A DNA stretch of 6,660 nucleotides from Methanosphaera sp. rholeuAM74. Lineage in GTDB: Archaea; Methanobacteriota; Methanobacteria; Methanobacteriales; Methanobacteriaceae. The notes under the pieces were generated by a model. It was not told the origin of the DNA and searched no databases. It worked only from the letters and a program-made list of their open reading frames with translations. Positions within the stretch are counted from its first letter, which is position 1. Every line of letters starts with the position of its first letter. Position numbers and translations under genes: made by a program. The stretch covers positions 15,710 through 22,369 of the forward strand of contig MUZZ01000044.1 of NCBI GenBank assembly GCA_003266075.1. Direction: 5' to 3'. This document shows, in pieces, positions 1 to 4,714 of this stretch.

Positions 1-708
1 CCGATGAGTCCATACGCAGTATCAAAGGTCTACGGTGACTACCTATCACGTAACTACTACCACTCCTATGATGTGGATACTGTTGTCTCTAGAGCTTTCA
101 ACCATGAAGGTGCAGGACGTGGTAACATGTTCGTCACTAGTGTCGTAACAAACCAAGTAATGCAGTTAAAGATGGGCTTAACTGATAGAATAGTCATCGG
201 TAACGTCAACGCATTCCGTGACTGGACACACGTTAACGATATAGTAAACGGTTACATGACACTCGCACAAAAAGCAAACTCAGGGGATGTCTACAATCAG
301 GGGTCTATGAGGACTAACTCCATACTATCATACATACTCCTAAGTTTGGAGGAGGCAGGATACACGATTTACGGTATAAGAACATTCAACGGTGATAAGC
401 TAGTCAAAAATCCTACACAAATAAATAACGACAAATATTATGGTGTATCATTTGCTAAGACACTGGTTGATTCAATGATACTTGATGATGAACTCGAGTA
501 CACCATAGCAGATAAGGGATTACTTGTTGATACGGATAGGGATACTGTGAAAATCCAATTTAATCCTGACAGGTTCAGACCAGCAGAAGTGCCTATACTA
601 TTTTCTAACACAGCAAAGATACAAAAACTTGGGGTAGAAGTACAGCACAGCATAAATGATATAATAAAAGACCAGCTAAACTATTATATGGATAAAAACA
701 ATCAATAA
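1..708 (+). CDS. GDP-mannose 4,6-dehydratase-like NAD-dependent sugar-nucleotide dehydratase, 5' truncated by window edge
   Basis: C-terminal portion (235 codons) of an extended short-chain dehydrogenase/reductase acting on sugar nucleotides; the N-terminal Rossmann glycine motif lies outside the window. The catalytic YxxxK is visible at once (SPYAVSK, Tyr at codon 5, Lys at codon 9). FNHEGAGRG, RDWTHVNDIVNGYM and, near the end, RFRPAEVPILFSNTAKIQKLGVE match the order and spacing of GDP-mannose dehydratase landmarks (FNHES..RG, RDWGHA.DYV, FRP.EVD.L.GD..KA..LGW) better than RmlB, which has a different segment after the YxxxK. The stretch between about codons 108 and 190 looks longer than in typical GMDs. 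An ATG at position 4 is internal, because the active-site motif follows directly. The gene ends 24 bases before rfbC, so the two are probably co-transcribed. Family assignment is firm; the exact substrate (GDP-mannose or another nucleotide sugar) is inferred. Confidence 0.85.
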   Translation, partial: PMSPYAVSKVYGDYLSRNYYHSYDVDTVVSRAFNHEGAGRGNMFVTSVVTNQVMQLKMGLTDRIVIGNVNAFRDWTHVNDIVNGYMTLAQKANSGDVYNQGSMRTNSILSYILLSLEEAGYTIYGIRTFNGDKLVKNPTQINNDKYYGVSFAKTLVDSMILDDELEYTIADKGLLVDTDRDTVKIQFNPDRFRPAEVPILFSNTAKIQKLGVEVQHSINDIIKDQLNYYMDKNNQ

Positions 709-719
709 AATCTTTAATT

Positions 720-726
720 GGAGGAG
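720..726 (+). promoter_or_regulatory. Ribosome-binding site deciding the rfbC start
   Basis: GGAGGAG sits 6 bases before the ATG at 733. A TTG at 718 could extend the frame by five codons, but it overlaps this Shine-Dalgarno sequence, so the ATG at 733 is the better start. Confidence 0.8.
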
Positions 727-732
727 TTATAT

Positions 733-1290
733 ATGGGAAAATTTAATTTCATAAAAACAAGCATAGATGGAGTAATAATAATAGAGCCAACAGTATTCGG
801 TGATGAAAGGGGCTACTTCATGGAAACATACCAGAAAGAGGAATTTGCCGAAGCAGGCTTGGACTTTGACTTCGTACAGGACAATCAATCCAGCTCAAGA
901 AAGGGTGTTCTAAGGGGTTTACACTTCCAGTACACACAGCCACAGGGAAAACTCGTAAGAGTAATAAGTGGAGAAGTCTTTGACGTTGCAGTAGACCTCA
1001 GAGAAAACTCTCCAACCTATGGTAAATGGGAAGGAGTAATACTTTCAAGCGAAAACAAGAAACAATTCTACATCCCAGAGGGATTTGCACATGGATTCGT
1101 AGTACTATCTGACTCAGCAGAATTCACATATAAGTGTACAGACTTCTACAAGGCAGATGATGAAGGTGGAATCAAATGGGACGACCCAGAAATAGGAATA
1201 GAATGGCCTATAGATGATATTGATGAAATAATACTATCAGAAAAAGATAAAAAATGGAAGCCATTGAAGGATAGTGATGTGAAGTTCTAA
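733..1290 (+). CDS. rfbC: dTDP-4-dehydrorhamnose 3,5-epimerase (RmlC/RfbC)
   Basis: Cupin-fold epimerase of 185 aa, the usual family length. It converts dTDP-4-dehydro-6-deoxy-glucose to dTDP-4-dehydro-rhamnose, the third step of dTDP-L-rhamnose synthesis, in the cytoplasm. Visible landmarks: DERGYFMETYQ (24-34); QDNQSSSRKGVLRGLHFQ (49-66) with the catalytic His at 64; KLVRVISGEVFDVAVDLR (73-90); IPEGFAHGF (114-122); TYKCTDFY (132-139) with the family's active-site Tyr at 133; and the closing IKWDDPEIGIEWP (147-159). Nothing essential seems missing. It follows a GDP-mannose-dehydratase-like gene rather than an obvious rmlB; rmlA, rmlB and rmlD are not in the window and could lie upstream. Start chosen from the GGAGG site. 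Codons are mixed, without the strong A/C ending bias of pheT. Confidence 0.96.
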   Translation: MGKFNFIKTSIDGVIIIEPTVFGDERGYFMETYQKEEFAEAGLDFDFVQDNQSSSRKGVLRGLHFQYTQPQGKLVRVISGEVFDVAVDLRENSPTYGKWEGVILSSENKKQFYIPEGFAHGFVVLSDSAEFTYKCTDFYKADDEGGIKWDDPEIGIEWPIDDIDEIILSEKDKKWKPLKDSDVKF

Positions 1291-1332
1291 CCACACCATA
1301 ATCCTACACCTAACCTCCCCCCTAAAACAAAA

Positions 1333-1356
1333 CTTTATTTTTAATTATAATTTTTT
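1333..1356 (+). terminator. T-rich archaeal-type terminator after rfbC
   Basis: Two or three thymine runs (CTTTATTTTTAA, then six T's at 1351-1356) begin about 40 bases after the rfbC stop, with no strong hairpin. Oligo-T tracts of this sort are the usual archaeal transcription stop signal. Inferred from sequence only. Confidence 0.5.
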
Positions 1357-1367
1357 GGAGATAAAAA

Positions 1368-1427
1368 ATGAATTCAATAAGTGCATATATTATCTTATTA
1401 TACCTAAATGTATCTGGCTCATCCTAA
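1368..1427 (+). other. Possible 19-residue ORF or gene remnant with a good ribosome-binding site
   Basis: GGAG (1357-1360) followed 7 bases later by ATG opens a frame for MNSISAYIILLYLNVSGSS and a TAA. The signal and spacing are as good as those of real genes in this window, but the peptide is very short, mostly hydrophobic and unrecognised. Its stop overlaps the stop of the convergent gene (1424-1426 on the other strand). It could be a small membrane peptide, the decayed start of a lost gene, or chance. The T-tract terminator lies immediately upstream, and I see no convincing separate promoter, which argues against expression. Confidence 0.2.
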
Positions 1428-1615
1428 GCCAAACCTAAGAACTTACCCTTCTTCATTAAATATAATTCTATGACTATGAGGACTAAACCAACACAGGCAA
1501 TAATAATATCATAGACGTCACCATAGAAGAATAATACAACAGCACAAACTACGAAGATAGCATCAATAATAAGCCACACAGCCCTAGTAATCCTAATTTT
1601 AGAACTTTTATCCAT
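1424..1615 (-). CDS. Small two-helix membrane protein of unknown function
   Basis: Encodes 63 aa from the ATG at 1615 (MDKSSKIRITRAVW...); an in-frame TTG at 1627 would add four residues. A basic N-terminus (K3, K6, R8, R11) is followed by two predicted transmembrane segments: about residues 11-32 (AVWLIIDAIFVVCAVVLFFYG) and 35-54 (YDIIIACVGLVLIVIELYLM). A positively charged tail (KKGKF) follows. Positive residues at both ends and a short loop suggest a hairpin with both termini in the cytoplasm. I do not recognise the family. No strong Shine-Dalgarno precedes either start. A TATA-like box about 55 bases upstream of the ATG supports transcription. The protein-like charge layout and T/G-ending codons like those of the next minus-strand gene make it a plausible real gene, but a chance ORF cannot be excluded. 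Confidence 0.55.
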   Translation of the reverse strand: MDKSSKIRITRAVWLIIDAIFVVCAVVLFFYGDVYDIIIACVGLVLIVIELYLMKKGKFLGLA

Positions 1616-1646
1616 AATAACATACAACTCTTGTAAATCTATACTT

Positions 1647-1670
1647 AATACTATTAGTCACAATACTATT
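1647..1670. repeat. Pair of 9-bp direct repeats beside a promoter
   Basis: AATACTATT occurs at 1647-1655 and again at 1662-1670, 15 bases apart start to start. The second copy overlaps the TATA-like box of the small membrane-protein gene, the first lies near its predicted transcription start. It could be a regulator site, but the sequence is AT-rich and short. Confidence 0.35.
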
Positions 1671-1674
1671 TAAA
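1667..1674 (-). promoter_or_regulatory. TATA-like box for the small membrane-protein gene
   Basis: On the minus strand the bases read TTTAAATA. With archaeal spacing of about 25 bases, transcription would start near 1645, giving a leader of about 30 bases before the ATG at 1615. Predicted from position and base composition. Confidence 0.4.
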
Positions 1675-1680
1675 GATATT

Positions 1681-1704
1681 ACTAAAAAATATATCAAAAA
1701 ACAT
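1681..1704 (-). terminator. T-tract terminator downstream of the regulator gene
   Basis: Read on the minus strand, this stretch holds two runs of six T's (TGTTTTTTGATATATTTTTT) about 30-55 bases past the regulator's stop codon. It separates the regulator from the next minus-strand gene, whose own TATA-like box follows directly. Confidence 0.45.
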
Positions 1705-1727
1705 AACATCCAATAAATAGCCCTAAA

Positions 1728-1745
1728 ACATGATACTAATCATGT
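1728..1745 (-). terminator. Short hairpin spanning the regulator's stop codon
   Basis: ACATGAT and ATCATGT form a perfect 7-bp stem with a 4-base loop; the loop contains the regulator's TAG stop. On the minus strand the stem is followed by four T's. It may act in termination, mRNA stability or translation end, or be fortuitous. Confidence 0.35.
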
Positions 1746-2134
1746 AGCTCATGAATACTCTTATTTGAGTTAGCACCCATACACACATTACAGTACTGTG
1801 GAATGTCAACCTTCTGTTTATGTAACTGACAAAGTACCTCCTGTGTCTTGATGGTCTGACAGATATGGCAGAACTTAGGAATCAAATCAATGGTATCCAA
1901 CTGTCCACTAACCAAGTCATTGGCCAAATCCCGAATATACTCTTCGACAACAGGGTCAAAGGATATCTCATGACCCCTCTTATCACTAAGGTACTGGCTA
2001 ACAGCAGGTTGGGTAATCTCAAGCATCTCAGAAATCTCCCTCTGCTTCTTACCTAACTTAAGTAACTCCTTAGCTAACTTAGACCTAATAGATGGAATCA
2101 CATACCACACAACAATCTCACAAGGTGGCTTCAT
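1736..2134 (-). CDS. Helix-turn-helix transcriptional regulator with C-terminal Cys/His cluster (COG2522-like)
   Basis: Encodes 132 aa. The N-terminus MKPPCEIVVWYVIPSIRSKLAKEL is the signature of an archaeal predicted-regulator family (COG2522). Residues about 18-54 form a Cro/XRE-type helix-turn-helix: KLAKELLKLG, QREISEMLEI (31-40), then recognition helix TQPAVSQYLSDKRG (41-54). After a helical linker, a likely metal- or cluster-binding region carries CHIC (89-92), CQLH (102-105) and CNVC (115-118). The bound group (zinc or Fe-S) cannot be told from sequence. The start at 2134 is preferred to an in-frame upstream start at 2197, because GGGGGA lies 6 bases before it, the family signature begins there, and the extra 21 residues look like translated leader. 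A 24-bp inverted repeat 34 bases upstream suggests autoregulation. The target genes are unknown; the divergent gene at 2449 is a candidate. Confidence 0.88.
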   Translation of the reverse strand: MKPPCEIVVWYVIPSIRSKLAKELLKLGKKQREISEMLEITQPAVSQYLSDKRGHEISFDPVVEEYIRDLANDLVSGQLDTIDLIPKFCHICQTIKTQEVLCQLHKQKVDIPQYCNVCMGANSNKSIHELHD

Positions 2135-2140
2135 AACAAA

Positions 2141-2146
2141 TCCCCC
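2141..2146 (-). promoter_or_regulatory. Ribosome-binding site deciding the regulator start
   Basis: GGGGGA on the minus strand lies 6 bases before the ATG ending at 2134. No comparable signal precedes the in-frame upstream start at 2197. Confidence 0.6.
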
Positions 2147-2167
2147 AAATAATATAATTAAATAAAA

Positions 2168-2191
2168 GAATACAATCATATGATTATATTC
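2168..2191. promoter_or_regulatory. 24-bp near-perfect inverted repeat, candidate operator
   Basis: The left arm GAATACAATCAT and right arm ATGATTATATTC are directly abutting and complementary at 11 of 12 positions; the inner 12 bases (AATCATATGATT) are a perfect palindrome. It lies 34-57 bases upstream of the regulator's ATG and covers its predicted transcription start, about 25 bases below a TATA-like box. Twofold symmetry fits a dimeric helix-turn-helix protein, so repression of the regulator's own gene is a natural reading. That is inference. Confidence 0.6.
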
Positions 2192-2197
2192 AAGCAC

Positions 2198-2207
2198 TTA
2201 TAATATA
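2198..2207 (-). promoter_or_regulatory. TATA-like box of the regulator gene
   Basis: TATATTATAA on the minus strand. Usual archaeal spacing puts the transcription start near 2177, inside the inverted repeat, with a leader of about 43 bases that retains the GGGGGA site. Confidence 0.45.
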
Positions 2208-2354
2208 ATATGGATATGATAATATAAATAAATTATCAACGACAACTAAAAATGGATTAATAATAAGCCAACACATAAAACAAAATAACCACAGATGTTA
2301 TGACTAAAAAAGCCCCAAATAAAAAACCTTCCGAAAAAGCTTATTAACTTGGAA

Positions 2355-2364
2355 TTATATAAAT
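2355..2364 (+). promoter_or_regulatory. TATA-like box upstream of the histidine-rich membrane-protein gene
   Basis: TTATATAAAT stands out by its match to the archaeal TATA consensus. It predicts a start near 2385 and a leader of about 60 bases. It may drive both the membrane-protein gene and pheT. Confidence 0.5.
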
Positions 2365-2448
2365 ATACACTAGTATTATATCAAAAATAATAAATTAATT
2401 AGAAAAGAAAACAGATAATAACACATCCAATTATATGGTGGAATAGAT

Positions 2449-2802
2449 ATGAATATTGAATGGTTCTACATAGCCCTAGTACTGGCATGCTCTGACATAC
2501 TGCACGGAGTACTCTGGCACACCTTCTCCGACTTCTATATAATACTTGGAGAAATAATACATAACATAGTAAAATCATTATTCATGACCTGGATAGTACA
2601 TGAACTGATAGAAGCAACATTCCATTTCATAGTACTGACACTAGTATTCCAATCACTGACAATAGGAGTACTGGGTGGCTCAATACACTTCATAACAGAC
2701 GTCTATCACAACTACAACAAGCTGGAGATGACAAATATTCAACACCGAGCACTACACTTCACTGTTGAATCAATATTCTTCATGATAATATTAGCACTAT
2801 AA
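2449..2802 (+). CDS. Histidine-rich polytopic membrane protein of unknown function
   Basis: Encodes 117 aa, nearly all hydrophobic, with three or four predicted membrane segments: about 4-23, 29-50, 58-82 and 103-117. Nine histidines and several acidic residues lie in or at the edges of these segments: H19, H24, E35/H38, H51/E52, E55/H59, then GGSIHFITDVYHN (H80, D84, H87) and QHRALHFTVESIFF (H99, R100, H103, E107). The spacing HxxxDxxH and HRxxxHxxxE resembles a metal site, loosely like membrane-bound metal-dependent hydrolases, but I cannot assign a family or reaction. GGTGGA at 2437-2442, 6 bases before the ATG, supports the start. A TATA box at 2355 precedes it. pheT begins 40 bases after the stop with no clear terminator between, so the two may share a transcript. 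Codons end mostly in A, as in pheT, so it appears native. Confidence 0.8.
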   Translation: MNIEWFYIALVLACSDILHGVLWHTFSDFYIILGEIIHNIVKSLFMTWIVHELIEATFHFIVLTLVFQSLTIGVLGGSIHFITDVYHNYNKLEMTNIQHRALHFTVESIFFMIILAL

Positions 2803-2842
2803 TACAATAAAAAAATATAATAACATAACAGGATTGATATAA

Positions 2843-4519
2843 ATGCCCGTAATAAATTTTAAATACGATGAATTATTCAAACAATTAGGTAAAACACTTG
2901 ACAAAGAAGAGTTAATAGACATACTACCAATGATATCAAGTGACGTCGAATACCACGACGATGAAGAAGTCAAAGTAGAATTCTTCCCCAACAGACCAGA
3001 CTACTACAGCATAGAAGGAATAGTAAGAGCACTCAAGGGATACCTAGAAATAGAAGTGGGAATGCCAGAGTATGAAGTAACACAAACACACAACACGATA
3101 ACAGTAGACCCCGAACTAGAAACAATCCGACCCTACGTGGCAACATGCACAATCAAAGACCTGACAATAAACGAGGAAGAACTCAAAAACATAATGGAAT
3201 TCCAAGAACACCTCCACTGGGTAATAGGAAGAGACAGAAAAAAAGTCGCAATAGGAATCCACGACTTAGACAAGGTAGCAGGACCATTCTACTACAAGGC
3301 AGCCGACCCAAAGACAACCAAATTCCAAGCACTCGAAACAACAGAAGAACAAACACTCGAAGAGATACTCCAGACACATGATAAAGGAAAAAAATATGCA
3401 CACCTCTTGGAAGATTATGACAAATATCCATTAATAGTCGACAGGGATTCCAACATAATGTCAATGCCACCAATAATAAACAGTGAACTCACCAAACTCA
3501 CCACAGACACGAAAAACATATTCATCGACGTCACAGGAACAGACCTCACAGCAGTAACCAACACACTAAACATCATAACAGCAAACTTATCAGAGAACGC
3601 CAGCAAAATAGAGGACATGACAGTCGAATACCTCTACCATGAAGACATCACATACCCAGACTTCACACCAAAGAAGCTCACAGTCAACACACAAACAGCA
3701 TCACAGTACATCGGAATGCCACTAACAACACAACAGATAATAAAAACACTAGAAAAGACGAGATTCAACGCAGAACAAGTGGATGATGAAAACATAGAAG
3801 TAACAATACCACGCTACAGGATAGACATACTACACCCAGTAGATATAATAGAAAACATAGCACTAGGATACGGCTTCAACCAACTACCATCACAACTGCC
3901 AGACTTCTCAACAGTAGCAAACCCAGACCCAAAACGACAATTTGACCAGATACTTGAACAGGTAATGATAGGACTAGGCTTCACAGAGATAAAAAGCCTG
4001 ATGCTCACAAGTGAAGACCAGCACTACACCAAGCTACGAAAAGAAGTCGAAGAAGACAGGATAACAGTAGCACAACCAATAACACAAGACAGGACAATGA
4101 TAAGAAAAACCTTGATAAACAGTCTACTAGAGTTTTTAGAAGACAACAAACACGAAGATCTACCACAGAAGATATTTGAAATAGGTGACGTAGGATACAT
4201 TGACAAATCACAGGAAACACAGATGAAAACAGTAAAAAAACTAGCAGCATGTCTAATATCATCCAATGCAAACTTCACGACAATAAAATCAATAGTAGAA
4301 TCATTCGTATCCAACATGGGCTTTACCATGGACTTGGAAGACAACGACGATCCACTATTTATCGAGGGAAGAAGTGCTAAGTTCACAACCAAACCAATGG
4401 ATGAGAAGACACCATTCACATTCAAGGGATATTTCGGAGAGATACATCCACAAGTACTCGAAAACTTCCAACTAGAATATCCTGTAATATGTTTTGAAGT
4501 AGAATTTGGAGAAAAGTAA
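2843..4519 (+). CDS. pheT: Phenylalanine--tRNA ligase beta subunit (archaeal type)
   Basis: Beta chain of the heterotetrameric synthetase that charges tRNA-Phe, made with the PheS alpha chain (not in the window). At 558 aa it has the archaeal/eukaryotic length and lacks the bacterial N-terminal tRNA-binding extension and C-terminal anticodon-binding-type domain. Regions in order: N-terminal domain with FFPNRPDYYSIEGIVRALKGYL (about 48-69); B3/B4 editing-type domain about 110-245, including KKVAIGIHDLDKVAGPFYYKA; B5 domain about 275-350, ending IPRYRIDILHPVDIIENIALGYGFN; and a class-II-like core from about 360 to the end, with KIFEIGDVGYI and a closing GYFGEIHPQVLENFQLEYPV. The start fits the family N-terminus MPVINFKYDELF; AGGATTGAT upstream (2830-2838) is a partial ribosome-binding match. 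The coding strand is strikingly A/C-rich, with A-ending codons throughout. Confidence 0.97.
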   Translation: MPVINFKYDELFKQLGKTLDKEELIDILPMISSDVEYHDDEEVKVEFFPNRPDYYSIEGIVRALKGYLEIEVGMPEYEVTQTHNTITVDPELETIRPYVATCTIKDLTINEEELKNIMEFQEHLHWVIGRDRKKVAIGIHDLDKVAGPFYYKAADPKTTKFQALETTEEQTLEEILQTHDKGKKYAHLLEDYDKYPLIVDRDSNIMSMPPIINSELTKLTTDTKNIFIDVTGTDLTAVTNTLNIITANLSENASKIEDMTVEYLYHEDITYPDFTPKKLTVNTQTASQYIGMPLTTQQIIKTLEKTRFNAEQVDDENIEVTIPRYRIDILHPVDIIENIALGYGFNQLPSQLPDFSTVANPDPKRQFDQILEQVMIGLGFTEIKSLMLTSEDQHYTKLRKEVEEDRITVAQPITQDRTMIRKTLINSLLEFLEDNKHEDLPQKIFEIGDVGYIDKSQETQMKTVKKLAACLISSNANFTTIKSIVESFVSNMGFTMDLEDNDDPLFIEGRSAKFTTKPMDEKTPFTFKGYFGEIHPQVLENFQLEYPVICFEVEFGEK

Positions 4520-4572
4520 ATCTTAAGATAAGATACATATTCATCCCCACCATCATCACATATTATTTTCAC

Positions 4573-4605
4573 ATTTATTTTTAATAATTGATGAGTATCT
4601 TTTTA
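4573..4605 (+). terminator. T-rich terminator after pheT
   Basis: T runs in ATTTATTTTTAA (4574-4585) and ATCTTTTTAAA just beyond stand about 55-85 bases after the pheT stop. Together with the separate promoter that follows, they suggest pheT ends its transcript here. No strong hairpin is visible. Confidence 0.45.
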
Positions 4606-4659
4606 AAATAACATTGTTAAATTTTCAAAATCAATAACGTATAAATTATATATACAACA

Positions 4660-4672
4660 AATATATATAAAT
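4660..4672 (+). promoter_or_regulatory. TATA box of the pyridoxamine-kinase-like gene
   Basis: AATATATATAAAT is a strong archaeal TATA match; a second candidate (TTATATATA) lies some 15 bases earlier. The nearer box predicts a start near 4692 and a short leader of about 23 bases containing the GGTGA site. Confidence 0.55.
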
Positions 4673-4704
4673 AGATTTTTCATTATAAAAAAAATAATAT
4701 ATAA

Positions 4705-4710
4705 AGGTGA
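4705..4710 (+). promoter_or_regulatory. Ribosome-binding site of the pyridoxamine-kinase-like gene
   Basis: AGGTGA, a direct match to the archaeal 16S anti-Shine-Dalgarno, ends 4 bases before the ATG at 4715. Confidence 0.7.
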
Positions 4711-4714
4711 ATAA

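Larger units (their letters stand above)
2135..2448. other. Divergent intergenic region (314 bases)
   Basis: Very AT-rich spacer between the divergently transcribed regulator and membrane-protein genes. It contains the regulator's ribosome-binding site, a 24-bp inverted repeat, TATA-like boxes for both directions, and a ribosome-binding site for the gene at 2449. The central part, about 2212-2350, shows no recognisable RNA, repeat or credible gene; a 15-codon lysine-rich frame at 2300-2347 has no ribosome-binding site. Confidence 0.7.

Noticed and set aside
438..653. Antisense frame inside the dehydratase gene
   Set aside because: Overlaps conserved C-terminal dehydratase sequence and resembles no protein I know.
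718..732. TTG start five codons upstream for rfbC
   Set aside because: The TTG overlaps the GGAGG ribosome-binding site that serves the ATG at 733.
2135..2197. N-terminal extension of the regulator to an upstream start
   Set aside because: The family signature MKPPCEIVV and a GGGGGA site mark the start at 2134; the extension would translate the leader and part of the inverted repeat.
2300..2347. Fifteen-codon lysine-rich frame (MTKKAPNKKPSEKAY) in the divergent spacer
   Set aside because: No ribosome-binding site, very short, and no recognisable relative; its A-rich codons are expected from local base composition.
3183..3473. Long open frames antisense to pheT (also at 4005-4572)
   Set aside because: They are shadows produced by the A/C-rich, T-poor coding strand; the pheT frame is supported by family motifs along its whole length.
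4520..4714. Possible riboswitch or small RNA before the kinase gene
   Set aside because: Apart from a 10-bp palindrome (ATCTTAAGAT) just after the pheT stop, the spacer is simple AT-rich sequence with T-tracts and TATA boxes; no conserved aptamer-like structure is visible, and the predicted leader is only about 20 bases.
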